Part shown: positions 22,985 to 37,120 of the stretch, piece by piece
How positions within the stretch are numbered: position 1 is the stretch's first letter
Layout of the letters: each line of letters begins with the position of its first letter
Origin: Sinohyriopsis cumingii
Lineage: Eukaryota; Mollusca; Bivalvia; Unionida; Unionidae
Direction: 5' to 3'
Length of the DNA: 64,000 bases
NCBI GenBank assembly: GCA_028554795.2
Contig: CM068838.1
Coordinates: 124,627,928-124,691,927, forward strand
The notes under the pieces: model-generated
Seen by the model: only the letters and a program-made list of their open reading frames with translations
The model's database searches: none
Told to the model about the DNA's origin: nothing
Position numbers and translations under genes: made by a program

Positions 22985-25900
22985 CCCTATGTTATGATTC
23001 TCACTTAATTGTATTTGTGGATGGATGCTTGTCTGTGTGTCTACGTGTGTGTCGGAATGGGTGGGGTGGGGGACTGTGCTTTACATTTGAACTGATTGGC
23101 TGTAAATGCATAAAATGTCATTAAAATTTTTGAGTGGTGTCAAATTATTCGATTCAATTTGAAATGTGGTCAGCTAAAAATGTAATGTAAATAAATGTGT
23201 ACAAAGTGCATGCGGGCCAAGTAATGTATAGGTGTAAAGCATATGAAACTGGAAGGTAGTAGTCTGGTTCGAAGCTCGGTAAAACATTGCATAAAATAAT
23301 TTTAATAGTGTATACTGGATAATTCAGCATAGAAAATTGACGGAGAACATGAACAAACTTGGTTAATTTACAAAATAAACTATTGTTTATATATGCACAA
23401 TAAGTCATAACGTATAGATGGACAAACAACGAGAGGGAACGCAATAAACGATGTATATGTACATAACAAACAATTAGCACGGACACAAAATATTGGAACC
23501 TATACACAATGAGAAAAATTAAACATATTTTTAACTATTTCTGTTGAAATATGTCAAGATGAACTCATCAATACTTGATACGCAAATACCAAAATAACTG
23601 ACTCGAAAGTATAAATAGCTTAACAATGACTTACCATTAAAATGAATTAAAATGAATCAATATACAAAATTTGAACATAATTATAACGAAAATATATCAA
23701 ATAATCATTTAACAAACATTTCAGTGAGTTTACGATGGTAACTGTTAAGATTTGTATTGTTACATGCACACGGGTATTTACTTGACCGAGCGGTTGTCAA
23801 ACCCTGGCGCGATTCTCGCTAGAAGTCATAAGTTTCCCCGACTTTCCAAAGACTTCCATACAACCTCAGTTGTAAATCAGAAAGCCCGACGTGTCCATTC
23901 TATACCTAAATTTTCCTCTAATTAATGCAAGACGACAGATAAACCAAACTGCCAACTATCTATCAACCGTACATCTGCGTGTTTTGGCTTCATTATGTTT
24001 CCGTACCACCAACCGTTCAGGCCTTAGAACATATATGAGTACTCCCTAACAATGGGAACTATTTTAACTCCGCCACCTTAGGCCAGTCAATGATGCTTTC
24101 CAGGCACATTTCGCCGATATAACTGCACCATATTCGCCCACATGGCGACATAAACGGTGTCTGTCAAGTCCCTTTTTATTTATGCCCTTGTGTAATTTAC
24201 CGGTTTAATACCGTAAGTACTGTCCTTGCAGTCACGCTAACAATGTATACCACTAGATTTTAATATGTACTATTTTACGACAGGGACATTCATTCGGTTT
24301 TGGTCGGAATTCACTACTAGTGAACCGAGACATCATGGAAACACACTAACACTTCACTCTGTGACGTTTGCTCCTATTCATTAGCTCATTAGTTCGGGCC
24401 AGGAATATTTCCATGGCGCCGAATTCCAATAATCAAACAAGTAATCACACAAATCTAAGAATTGCTTAAAACGGGGCACTACAACCAAGTGCACATACTC
24501 TAAATTTACTACAGTATGATCTTTTCAATAATATTAAACCATATTTATATATCACCCCTAGGAGCTTTGGCAATTTGGTTCAGTGAAGGTCGATGTTGAC
24601 TTACTGGTTGCTCTTTTAAAGAGGACTACATTGCAGGCAGAACACGTTGAGCATAGAAATGTGTACAAAGAACTAAAACTTTTCTAACTACATTTAACAG
24701 ATGATACATGAATAATGCCATAGAACGTTTATTAGACATTTTGCGTAATGAGTTTGCAGGTGAAGCTAGCTAAATTAAAGGATGAATTCTTTAGCCTTAT
24801 TGAATATTTCCATTGCACATCGATATGTATCAATCCTTCAGATGAAACTAACACATAGATCTGCCTGAAATTCGTACATAGCTTTGACTGAATAGATTAT
24901 GAGCAAGAAAGCAAGTGTTATCGTAAGAATGTATGCCATGGAATCTGTCTGGGTATCATAAAGACATATTATCAAACTACAGTACAAATATATACAGATA
25001 ATATCAGTCCTTGGTTTAAATAATGTACAGTCAAGATAGAAGATATCAAAACGTTTTGGAAATTAATTACATTTATTAGTAAATGTGTTTGAAATCTATC
25101 AGGGGTGATTGTGAGACAAGCTACATCAATCAGACAGAGTAATTGAAATTGAGATGCAAATACATGTTGACAAATACATTATATATCAGTCTGTTGGTCC
25201 TAATTACTATAACGGTAGAATATATTATGATTTAATAAACAGTTTGACGAAATTGATCTAATGATAGATAAAAGGGTGTCATGGATGGAAACACATTCTT
25301 TACAAATTTCAAGAATGTTTCTATTCAACAGCAACACTCAAAACATAAAGGGACTGTTAGGATTTTAATAACGCGATAATTCTAATATCTGAAATGAGTT
25401 CGGGTGTAAGCGTTTTTCGAAAAGGGGAAAAAATACAAAAATATTTCATCATTTGCAAGACTCTCATGTTATATATGATTTATCAACAACCGATATTCCG
25501 CAGGTGAGATTTATTCCAAAGACGTGCATAGCACACTTGTGCCTTCCTATCCGGCAAAATCTTGAAATTAACAATAATATCTTCCTTCAGAACAGTACCA
25601 CTTCTCCAGAGAAGGCGTAAAAACAATCGGTTACGATTGCAAGACAAAATCATGCGGAAGTAAGAGACAACAATGCAAGCCCTATGGTGGACACGGAGAA
25701 GACGCAACACAAGCTAAGTTAGCCAACATCTGACACATGTGTGAAAAAGAAATACCTAAAAGTGAAAAAAGAGATAACTTTAAATTTCGAAAATACATAC
25801 CATTATTTACAGCCCCTTGTTAATCGGGACACTTAAAGACAAAACATCAAAAAAGGCTTTTATCTGTATGAATACATGGATAGCTTTGAAACGTGTGTTG

Positions 25901-27815
25901 ACGCAGCTATTCCGGCAATATATAAGTTTCCTTGTCTCTGAATGATTCCGCCATATTAAATGATGACTGTCAGTATGGTTATGTTGTCACGTGATATTTT
26001 ATCGTTCAGACCCTTGAGACGTTCATAGCTTTTGTGCCACGAATGATACGTGGATGCTGTGCCACACTTTTGGGAAATCCGGGAATCGTTGAGTTAAAAT
26101 TACATATTATACCCGGCTCACTTGTATAATGAATTATGACTAACTTATGATGCGAGGATGAGATACATGTGGTAGCATGTTACGTTTTTACAAACTATAC
26201 TGTCGTTGTGATGACTGCGCGTTGAAAATGCGGTGGAAGTAGCATAATACCTTATCTATATGCTGAAGATATCTAATAATCCTACTATACAAGGATGGCG
26301 ATCCAAAGTCTTATTATCCCGGACACTATGTGACCGGTGCACGTGTAACGACGATCGCGAGTACGAAATGTCAATATCATAAGGTGCGGAAAAAATCATG
26401 GTCGTTTATTATGTACATTAATCCCAGCAACCTCTATGGCGGGACCTAAGTCAATTAACACCCGTAAAAGCAATTAGATGGACAATTGAGGAAGAAATTA
26501 AGTGAATAGAATAATGTATGTTTGAAATACCTGACAACTATTATACTGGTCATATTTTAGAAGCAACTTTGGAGATTCCATTATAGTTATATGACACTTT
26601 CGATGACTATCAATTAATTACAGGTAAATGAAGTCATAGAGAAAATAATTTTACAGTTCTAGAAAAAACTGATCATTGATTACATTATTGCGAACCTTCC
26701 AAACAAGAGTAAGTAACTTCATAGAATTTTAAGTTTCATGTACAATTAGGCATAAAACTGAGACAAATACATACAGATGTCATTATGGTATAGCAACCGT
26801 GGTTTATAGCTTATATTGAGCAAATACTAACTTGAGACTAATTGCAACAAATAAATTATATGCACATAACAAAACACATTTTAAATGTCTGAAAGGCTTT
26901 GCCAACGGAACTATTATTGACAATGACGTAGTATTGGTTTGTTTGAAAAACAAACAAAATAATCGTATTAACTTAACCTATTTATGCCGGTCTAGAACGT
27001 TTAGTGTTCTCAATTGATTGATTTATGGCAATAAATTGGAAAATAAATATGATGATAAAATGAGACTATTAGTGACTGAGACCGATTCATAGTGTATCCT
27101 CGTTGAAACAGAATCCTTTACAGTGAACACGAAGAATATCATCAAGTTCTAAGACACTTCTGACTATTCAGAGGATATCACACACATTAGTACAAAAGTT
27201 TCTGAAACTTTCATTGATGAGTTCAGCTGCGTTCCAGTTAATGATGTGTGGATTAAAGTCGACACCTTATTTATTAATGACTCATAAAGACAAATAGTAA
27301 GGTTATATAAGAACAAGAATATGTGCAATCATATATAATTTAACACTATAATTGTACCACTACAAAGACAAGGAAGCTTATTAACGAAAACATCTGCTTA
27401 GATGATGTAATCACGCGATGTACAGCATAGAAATGATATCAAGTAGCATCGTCCACGTATGAAGAAAAACGTGTTAATGATAGACAACGTACCTTGCCGA
27501 CGTTTAACCACTCTGTACTCAGAAATTATAGATACAATTAAATTCTGATCATTTTGTTTTCTTGTTTGGCTTAGCTACAATCTCTTTGCACATCGTCGGT
27601 GATGAGATTAAATTCCATGAAAATAGTTTCTATAGCTTTCCTTTCTTGCAATACATTACTATTACAGCATAAAGTATCTTTAAAATACTTAATTACACAG
27701 TTTCCAGTTTCTCATATTGATATTTTACACTGCATGCCACTAAACATCTCGTTTGACTAGGTTAGTATAGTTCTTTTTTTACATTGTAAAGATTGACGCT
27801 GGAATCATCCATATG
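21467..27815. other. gene-poor region
   Basis: No gene recognised. It contains a GC-richer patch at 22130-22560, a (TA)n tract at 22890-22982 and long AT-rich unique sequence. At about 22700-22760 a short plus-strand frame reads 'GAWNVRTP', faintly like the N-terminus of LINE endonucleases, too short to call. Confidence 0.5.
22890..22982. repeat. (TA)n microsatellite
   Basis: Uninterrupted TA run of about 92 bp. Confidence 0.98.
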
Positions 27816-29404
27816 TGTGTATTGTCAAGACTGCCACGGTCATCATCCCTATTTTACATTGCCAGTCATCATCCCTATTTTACATTGTCTAGACTGCCAC
27901 GGTCATCATCGATATTTTACATTGTCTAGACTGCCAGTCATCATCCCTATTTTACATTGTCTAGAATTCCAGACATCATCCCTATTTTATATTGTCTAGA
28001 CTGCCAGTCATCATCTCTATTTTACATTGTCCAGACTGCCATTGTCTAGAATTCCAGACATCATCCCTATTTTACATTGTCTAGACTGCCACGGTCATCA
28101 TCCCTATTTTACATTGTCTAAACTGCCACAGTCATCATATCTAGTTTACATTGCCTAGACTGCCACGGTCATCATCCCTATTTCACATTGTCTAGACTGC
28201 CACGGTCATCATCGATATTTTACATTGTCTCGACTGCCAGTCATCATCCCTATTTTACATTGTCTAGACTGCCAGTCATCATCCCTCTTTTACATTGTCT
28301 AGACTGCCAGTCATCATCCCTATTTTACATTGTCGCGACTGCCAGTCATCATCCCTATTTTACACTGTCTAGACTGCCACGGTCATCATCGATATTTTAC
28401 ATTGTCTAGACTGCCAGTCATCATCCCTACTTTACATTGTCTAGACTGCCAGTCATCATCCCTATTTCACATTGTCTAGACTGCCAGTCATCATCCCTAT
28501 GTTACATTGTCTTGACTGCCAGTCATCATCCCTATTTTACATTGTCTAGACTGCCACGGTCATCATCGATATTTTACATTGTCTCGACTGCCAGTCATCA
28601 TCTCTATTTTACATTGTCTAGACTGCCAGTCATCATCCCTCTTTTACATTGTCTAGACTGCCAGTCATCATCCCTATTTTACATTGTCGCGACTGCCAGT
28701 CATCATCCCTATTTTACACTGTCTAGACTGCCACGGTCATCATCGATATTTTACATTGTCTAGACTGCCAGTCATCATCCCTACTTTACATTGTCTAGAC
28801 TGCCAGTCATCATCCCTATTTTACATTGTCTAGACTGCCAGTCATCATCCCTATTTTACATTGTCTATACTGCCACGGTCATCATCCCTATTTTACATTG
28901 TCGCGACTACCAGTCATCATCCCTATTTTACATTGTCTAGACTGCCAGTCATCATCCCTATTTTACATTGTCTAGACTGCCAGTCATCATCCCTATGTTA
29001 CATTGTCTAGACTGCCAGTCAACATCCCTATTTTACATGGTCTAGACTGCCAGTCATCATCCCTATTTTACATTGTCTAGACTGCCACGGTCATCATCGA
29101 TATTTTACATTGTCGCGACTGCCAGTCATCATCCCTATTTTACACTGTCTGGACTGCCAATCATCATCCCTATTTTACATTGTCTAGACTGCCAGTCATC
29201 ATCGATATTTTACATTGTCTAGACTGCGTCATCATCCCTATTTTACATTGTCTAGACTGCCACGGTCATCATCGATATTTTACATTGTCTCGACTGCCAG
29301 TCATCATCCCTATTTTACATTGTCTAGACTGCCAGTCATCATCCCTTTTTTTACATTGTCTAGACTGCCACGGTCATCATCGATATTGTACAGTCATCAT
29401 CCAG
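27816..29404. repeat. 1.6-kb minisatellite, 35/37-bp units
   Basis: About 45 head-to-tail units. The main unit is 35 bp and starts CTAGACTGCCAGTCATCATC, ending TTTTACATTGT. A second type has ACGG in place of AG after CTGCC and CGAT in place of CCCT, making it 37 bp. Further variants begin CGCGACTGCC or CTCGACTGCC. A ten-unit block recurs with a 354-bp period (28.20-28.41 kb versus 28.55-28.76 kb), so there is higher-order structure. Because 35 is not a multiple of 3, the 'proteins' read through it cycle between frames and are artefacts. Confidence 0.97.
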
Positions 29405-32400
29405 AAACAAAGAATTTGTACCTTTATAGACATTAAAAAGGAGCCCTAACCACTTATCTAATTTATTTTTCTGATATATAACTAACATATTCGCATCACC
29501 AAGCAACCAATTCCTAACTTGAACACAATAGATGGATAGATGACAAATATGTAATAGGAAAAGTCTGTGTATACAGTCTGTATCAACTGTATTCCAAACA
29601 TGGCCTTTCCACAATTTGTGACTCCACAGATTGTCACGTTTCAACCGTTGTTGCCTAAAAAAGAAGTGATTTTGTCGGATTGTTTTTAATTTGTACGTGG
29701 ATATCAATCACAAAATTTAAATGCATTTTGTGCTCATCTACAACTTTTGTTCTCTTGATTTAAAATGGAATACCTTGCTAAAAGTCAGCTAACATAAGAC
29801 CACTTCCAAACGATCTATTGCCGCGTGTAATTCTCATATCAAGTCAGTTGCAGTGATCATTATTGTAACATTGTAAACGCACGGTAATAAACCATATCTG
29901 AAATTATATAATCAATACCATGGTTTCAACCGCTGAATTATAAAACGTTTTTGGATCACCTTTGCACCTTTTTTGCATAATATTAAAACATCATTAAACC
30001 GATCCTGTATCAGCATTATAACAAGTCGTTCAACAACTTATTTCGAATTTGGTTTAGTATATCTTATCACTCAAATCTGTAATAAATATACCGCAAGCTG
30101 ACTGTATTGCTCTTTCATTAGCAGCAATTTATCTTTTTGTTCAAAATTTCTAATTGTGATCATTCTTTATCTGCGTCTATTTTGGTCTCAGCAATTAGTT
30201 CCGTTTTAATTGACTAACGCATTATGGGTATCGCGTGTACCGTGATAAGCTAGCTTTTGAAAGCAACGTAGTATGTTATTGTCTTGCCTATCTGAACATG
30301 CAAATCACGAATCTTATTTGAGGCCTTGAACAAACAACATACCCGAAAGGTGGATCTTCGAAAAGAAGACTGTATTTGTCGAAGTTGGAACCAATCTGCT
30401 TGGCTAGCTTGCCCGAAAGAGAAGCAACTTAGTGGAGTGAACGTTTCTTCAAAGAAGTAGCATTAATATGCATGTAACTGATTAATCCTTTACGGTTCCT
30501 AAGAAATAAAATTAGCATCTCCTCCAAAGAGTCAAATCTCTATAAATAATTGCTCAGTTTTTCCCTTTTACTTCGTCAGTCCTAGATCATCGTGTGTAAT
30601 TTGAAAATACATATAGCCAATCGCATAAGCTTATTTTGAAAGTAGTAACATCAGCAGCATAATCCCTGGTCTCTACATAATTTACATGCTCTGCCTTCTT
30701 TTCTGTCTTTTGCAAGTTCCCGGTTACGTTCCAAGACTACTTATTAACCTTGGTATACCAACAACAATAAATGTATGACTACCGATAGCCGAATTTGAAC
30801 AGAGTTTAAACGATTCAGTAAATTCCTTGAAATTTGCATTTTATCCAACGATAGCACCCATTTGCATAACAATGGTAACATAAATCCATATCGTCACCAA
30901 GAACAGCATAGTCCAATCTCATTTTCGAATATGTTATGTAGATTTAAAAACTATTCCACAATGTTTTCGACGGGGTTGTAATCTTGCTGTCCTAAAATTA
31001 ATAACTCTGTTATCTTTCTCATATGGTCCGATACTGTTGCAACATCCTGTACTATAGATGTTCTGTTTTGTTCTTGTGGCTGTACATCTAATATGCTATT
31101 CACACGAAACCATTTATAATTTTAATTTATCCTTGCAAAATAGACACAAGTTGGTGCATGTTTTTTTTTGTGCTATTATTCATTTGATGGCATCTTAACC
31201 TTAAAGAAATGAAAACCTTGTCACCAACATAATTGTCTCCAGATATATTATGTTTTCGTCGTCTGTTAAATCGAACCATTTGTTAGAATAAAAAGAGATC
31301 GTTCTGTGAAACTAACTAGTCTTCTGTACTTATTTTTCAAGTCATGAGGAGGAGCAGTTTCAAAACCGTTGGAGACTATGTTAAATTGTTTGAAGCTAAT
31401 ATTGTTATGGGCTGGGTTTATTTTATCTTCACCATGTAATTGATTAACACCCATGCAAGAGGTTTCTGACTTTGGAAGTAAATAGGAACCGCGTCAATCA
31501 AATTTAACAAGGTCAGATAAAGTTTGCCCTGTTAAATGCCAATATGATAAACTGCAACTTTCTAATGTCACTCATATTGCACAGAATAATTGATTCATCG
31601 TGAATCATACACATTTAGTCACAGCTAAAGGACATACTGTCTATGAAATGCATATTGAATCACAACCCCTGGACCTCTATATACGGTATAAAGTGAGTGA
31701 CATCATAAATAATGGATGTCGGTTCTAAATTTATAATATTTAAAATTAAACAAAAGAACGGGAATTAGTGACGGAGATGCATTGAAGTTCAGCGTGGCGT
31801 TGATTGCTTCTTATTGATACTAAATCAGTCTAGAAACAAAAGATCTTTGGAATCCTCGAAATTTGACTCTAGCTCCAAGAACGCCTACTTTCGTTTCAAT
31901 AGGTAGGTTTTGAACTAGCTCGTATTCGGTGGACACTAGTTTTATTAACCATCATGCATAACCACGACAAAAGTTGGGGGAATCTTAGCGATATTGCACT
32001 GGGATACATTACAGTACGTAATCGGATGATTTTCCTAGGTAAGTATTGCGACTTTCCTTTTAGTTTTTTTCTTGGATGAAAATGTATGACAATTTAATAT
32101 TGCAGTCAGTCTAGTTTCCGAGAAGTAAATTACTTGCAGGGAATAATCTGCTCTATTTAACTTCGTTACAATGTATCTGCAGTGTGCACGACATTAGTCG
32201 GGTTTCCAAGTTTCATTTACATTTGCAGCCGTTGCGATTGAAAAGTAGATAAGACATATACATCCCGTTTTCATATCCTTCAAGAAGAACTTAATAAATG
32301 CTTATACAAATCGAGAAAATGTGTAAATCGTATTTGGGTTGCACCATAGTGTAAATCCTGATATACTTTCTTCAGTGTCCTTGTAAACATTGGATAATTC

Positions 32401-32808
32401 CTAATTAAACTGAAACTAACTTTTCAAAATATTAAAATTCTTTAATCAGTGGAAACACCGCAGGACAAAAAGAGAAAGTAGAAAAGCCAGAGAGTGACGT
32501 GTCTTTAATTATGCAGCCTACAAACACGACATATTTATTTGATCATTAATCTGTTATACAAGCATTTCGTGGCTCCTGTGTAAACAATTAGTTATTTCGA
32601 CTTTTTGCCATGAGTTGTATTAACTGAATCAGTCGTACGCATGAGAGAGACGATCACCAAATTAAGAACAAGTCGTGAAACCGAGGCTTTATAGGAAATC
32701 AAATACACAGAGATCCAAATTTGTATCGTAATATCCGAACATCGCAATAAGAGATGACGTGTCTTTACATATGAACTTGCGAGGGGCAATGCTCTTTTGA
32801 TCGCAATG

Positions 32809-32812
<4 letters not shown>
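29405..32812. other. gene-poor region
   Basis: AT-rich unique sequence with no recognisable gene, mobile element or long tandem repeat. Confidence 0.5.

Positions 32813-32885
<73 letters not shown>
32813..32885. repeat. (TA)n microsatellite
   Basis: Uninterrupted TA run of about 73 bp, read as alternating Tyr-Ile in a spurious minus-strand frame. Confidence 0.98.
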
Positions 32886-32886
<1 letters not shown>

Positions 32887-33039
32887 GTGTTTAGCCTCTG
32901 TGTCAGGGGAATGAACTAGTTTTATATTAAGCAGGGATAATTTGAGGTCGTCAGGCCCCAACGTATTCATAAGTCATATCAAACGACTTCTGTTCCCTAG
33001 ATTCGAAGCATAATATGAACGTGGTTTTATGCTTATTGC

Positions 33040-33220
33040 AAACACCCCGCCCACTCCCCGTTTTACGCTTTCCACCGATCTGTAACTCTGTGTGAACGAA
33101 AAGTTCAGTTCACTACGTCTATAAATATCGACACATGGAGGTCAAAGAAGAATCACAGTAGTTCCAGTCTGGGTGTGCGATACGGACATCACATCACATC
33201 AAGCCTATAAGGTTAAATGG
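33040..33220 (+). promoter_or_regulatory. candidate promoter and non-coding first exon of TNF ligand gene B
   Basis: A GC-rich CCCCGCCCACTCCCCG block (33046-33061) is followed by TATAAATAT (33120-33128). About 30 bp later a transcribed-looking stretch ends at 33220 before a GTACGT donor. The next coding exon in the same orientation is at 35979, so this could be the 5' UTR exon. A kappaB-like GGGGACTTTT lies at about 33297. Confidence 0.35.
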
Positions 33221-33552
33221 GTACGTAATAAATCATTTTGTCATTGAAATGTATCAGCGAGAGAGAACTGATATCACAAACATTGGCGATATCACTTTGG
33301 GGACTTTTTACTTTTCCAATTTAGGAAATTTGTCTGCTCTTATGTATCTTTTTTAAATTTTATTTAAAATATTAGGCTTATTCCAGTTTTCTACTTCATG
33401 TGCTCCCCCCCCCCTCCAGATGAAACTCCGCATAAAAAGTAGGCTTCAGGTACTAACTTAAGCAAATTAGTTTTCCATATGAACCATGCCAATTGTTGGT
33501 GACAAAAGTCACATGACCTGTTTCTAATCTACTTTTAGTGATACTAACCCAG

Positions 33553-33648
33553 TCTCGCATTCCTATTACACTCTATGATAAACGTCTCGCATTCCTATTA
33601 CACTCTGTGATAAACGTCTCGCATTCCTATTACACTCTACGATAAACG
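33553..33648. repeat. three 32-bp tandem repeats
   Basis: Three near-perfect copies of a unit starting TCTCGCATTCCTATTACACT. Confidence 0.9.
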
Positions 33649-35978
33649 GTACAAGATTTGAGAGTGAAGAACAAACAATAATGCCTATAAAAACTTAGTA
33701 ACAAAACTCTTTTAAGTAGCGATTTTTCATCACAAACATAAAAATAGTTAAAACAAAGGAATATCGGGAATAGTTGAGTTGATTCAATACCAAAATTAAG
33801 AAACAACCGAAATTTGTGTCATCATTTGTTACCGAACTAGACTGCAAGCTTGCCAATCCTGCACAATTCATGTTTAAATGAAAACATAAAGGACCCAAAT
33901 TCTTATATGTAAACTCAAGATCATTAAAATATTTCGTTTAAAGATGTTACGCTCTGAAATTTATCGGAAACGACCTCTCTGTGACGTTGCTACAGTACCC
34001 CACCCCAACAATGCTAACGGCATCAATCTGCGTAAGAAACGTGTTAAGGAGACTATAAATCTCTTCATTTTCGTATCAAGAGCCATTAATCTGAAGGAAA
34101 AAAATATCACGATTTTGAAGCAAGTTATGGTATATTTAAAACATTTCATCACTCGTGAAATGGAAGCATGTTGCATAGTCACTACTGACTCTTGTACTCA
34201 TGATAATACTATTGTGTTATTTCAGTCGTGAAATATGTCCTTATATCTACTCAAAACATGTTCATATCTTTCTGGTATGCAATATCGTATCACACCAAGT
34301 TTAACTGCATGTACCGAATCGGCGTGAATTGTAATAACTGATGGGTCGTTGCATGCGATTTTGTATACAGCGGAGTTCATTCATTTCTTGAGTACTTTTC
34401 CGAGGTTAGAGTAAATGGCGAGGAATCAAATGTAACGGTTGCTATATTTACAATAGAAGTTAGATTGATGTATGTTGAATAATTATTGATACTCTAGAAC
34501 AAACCTTTATGTAGCACAGTGTGGATAAAACTTTCTGACGGGAAACTTCGAAAGAAATATGACTATGTACACATGTAACAGAAGATCGGATCTAACTCGC
34601 CTGTGTGATCCATTGCAACTTAATATCATAGATACCCTGTGCTTTTTACATTTCAAAGTTAATTCCACTCACTTTCATCCTAGAATCAGTAAAGAGGCTT
34701 TCTCAGCTAATGCACAGTGAGGAAAACATAATTAGATTGGTTGTCCTAGAGTTTTGTACGATATCGTGTTTATAATGAATTACAAGCTTGACGGACGAAC
34801 ACAAGAATCGGAGAACAAAACATTTGGGGCAAAAGTCATCGTTCTCAAAAGAAAAAGATTGACGAAAACTTCAGGCGTGATAAATCTATCGAGGACGATA
34901 TATCCATTGATATTAAATTCTTTGTTATATATGTGAATGCTCTCGGTGTAATCAAAACGTTCGAAAAAGTTTTAGGCAACTATTTTAGTTCAATTTTTCT
35001 CAAGTCTGTTGTCTGAATCATAGAATTTGAACATCAATTTCACGTAAATTACAGTTTCCCACTTATAATTTAACAACCATAACCTCACTGGGGCAATGGA
35101 TATTAATTACAAGTGAACGAAGATCCAACCTGAAACACATGCGTGCGTCAATGCTATTGAATATATTAACCTGAGTGCTTTCGATTCTCATTTAATCTTT
35201 GTCAAGGCATATTACAAATCAGAAAAAAAAAGACAAAACAACAAATGCAAAAGAAAACGTTCAATTTACCAAACTTTACATCTTTATGGATCTAACAGAG
35301 GTATTAATTTTGAAACTAAAAATATCGTGCCTTATTGCTTTGAACTTTGATAATAAAATGACAAGAACGCGATTACGTTCTTACATAAAGTGATGTGTCC
35401 GTAGATTAAATCATGGATAACTGATTGTCTTCTTAATTAAAAATAACCATAACAATAACACCAAAAAAAAACCACAAAGAGGTAGGAACGATATGTAGGC
35501 AATTGAATAATGAACTAATTGGAATGAAAAATACTCTGCATCATCTGGAATAAGTAACGATCGTGTTGGAAACGGTTCAGTGCAAGAACTGTTGCAGATA
35601 CTATGAAGTCAATAATAAAACACAAATGTAATGCATTCGTGGATGTACCCAAAGAGGAAAACTTGATAATTAAAAGAAAATCAACTCAATTAGGAGACAA
35701 GTATAATCGGATGCCCGCAAATTTGCACTTCAATCCTTTGACGACAAAAACAGAGTCAATACAGCATCCATTTATTACTTCTCTTATAGCACACATATAA
35801 ATATGGACATACGTTCCAAATCTAGGTTGCACACTGAAAATAAACATTTATGTACTCACAGGGTGCTGACTACAGTTAATCTGAATGAATACATATACTG
35901 AGCAAAACTAACGGGAGGTCACGCAGTAAGAACATCACCAGTCATTCGGACATACCACGATTTAAAGAGGACCGTACT
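33649..35978. other. AT-rich stretch before TNF ligand gene B
   Basis: No gene or repeat recognised; it is probably the first intron if the promoter candidate at 33040-33220 is right. Confidence 0.4.
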
Positions 35979-36527
35979 ATGCTGCTACAAAGAAAGGAGC
36001 ACGAAGACCAACAGCCTGGCTGTAGTTGTCACTGTCAAGTAGACGAAACCAAAATGTGTGGTTCCGAAGATAAATCTTTGGATTCTTTTATCTGTATTAA
36101 CGATAAGTGTTATTGCCAACCCAGTCTAGAGCCGAATGGAAAATACAGCCTCGCAGGGGAATGTAACTCGGTAAAAACCGAAGCAAGTTCTCAAGACGTT
36201 ATCACAGGAAAGAGGTGCAAACTTCTTACAAAGGTTGTACGACAGAATAGCATTCATATCTGCCTGGCAGTTTCATTTGTGGGAAACATTGTGCTCATAG
36301 GAGCCGTTGTACTTCTAGCCACCAAAATTGGAATGAATACTGAGAAAGGAGAAAATTGTGAATTGCAGCAGTTACCAAAAGAGATTTTCGAGAACTTAGT
36401 GTGCGTACCTTGTGACTATTTAGGGTCAAAGGTGACTGTGGAAGAAACCTTGTTTGATGTTGTTTCATCATGTGGATATCAAGTTTGCTGCGTGAAAAAT
36501 GATGCCCTTCAGAAGTTTGTTTTGCTC
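35979..36527 (+). CDS. TNF-superfamily ligand gene B, exon 1 (tail, membrane segment, Cys-rich stalk)
   Basis: 183 codons ending at a GTGAGT donor in phase 0, exactly as in gene A. The tail is Cys-rich (CSCHC near residues 15-19, plus MCG, CIN and CYC). One hydrophobic segment follows at ~ residues 88-110 ('ICLAVSFVGNIVLIGAVVLLA'), then the stalk with LQQLPK, C-x2-C-x-YLG and FDVVSSCGY-x2-CCVKN-x-ALQKF. From 'LLATKIG' onward it aligns with gene A without gaps in the cysteine block. A (TC)n/(TCTG)n tract begins six bases after the donor, so the listed open frame beyond 36527 is intronic. Confidence 0.82.
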
Positions 36528-36532
36528 GTGAG

Positions 36533-36550
36533 TCTCTCTCTCTCTCTCCC

Positions 36551-36594
<44 letters not shown>

Positions 36595-36595
36595 G
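36533..36595. repeat. (TC)n/(TCTG)n microsatellite
   Basis: A pyrimidine-rich tract directly after the exon 1 donor of gene B. Confidence 0.95.
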
Positions 36596-37089
36596 TATTA
36601 TGGATTCAAATTAAGGCTTTTCAGAAAGAGATCTATCACGCTATGCAATGAATACGAGCTTATAGAATATATTTATGCTTTGCTTCCATCCTCGCACAAA
36701 CAATATTTAGCTATAGCTCTTGCATTTAATTAAACCAGTACATCCAGTAATCAACACTGTCCAGAAGTAACTAATATGTTTTGTAAAAAATACACAAGTT
36801 CCTATACTTTGAGGTGAAATATACATGCCATTGTGATAAAATTTTGGTTTGGGAAAGTGATAAGTTGCTGTGTTGGTATTTTATATATACAAAAAGCCAA
36901 TAATATTGTGAGACATCCATATGTCTCTCGGTTTTTCGTTCACTCTGCCCATCATTTACTTTCTTTTTCAAATCCCAAATTCAATAGAAATGAAATAAAT
37001 TTTATTGCATGCTTAGTCATATTTCTAAGGGAAGATTATTTTTGACATGCCACATTCCCCACCTCTAGTCACAAGAAAAACTATATCCC

Positions 37090-37120
<31 letters not shown>

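Noticed and set aside
27816-29404. CRISPR-like array
   Set aside because: Units are contiguous without unique spacers and the context is an animal genome.
27793-29449. Repetitive open frames (LSRLPVIIP-type peptides)
   Set aside because: They are read through the 35/37-bp minisatellite. The unit length changes frame every repeat, so no selection for a protein is implied.
29360-29707. 115-codon minus-strand ORF
   Set aside because: It starts outside and ends in the minisatellite edge, with no domain or gene context.
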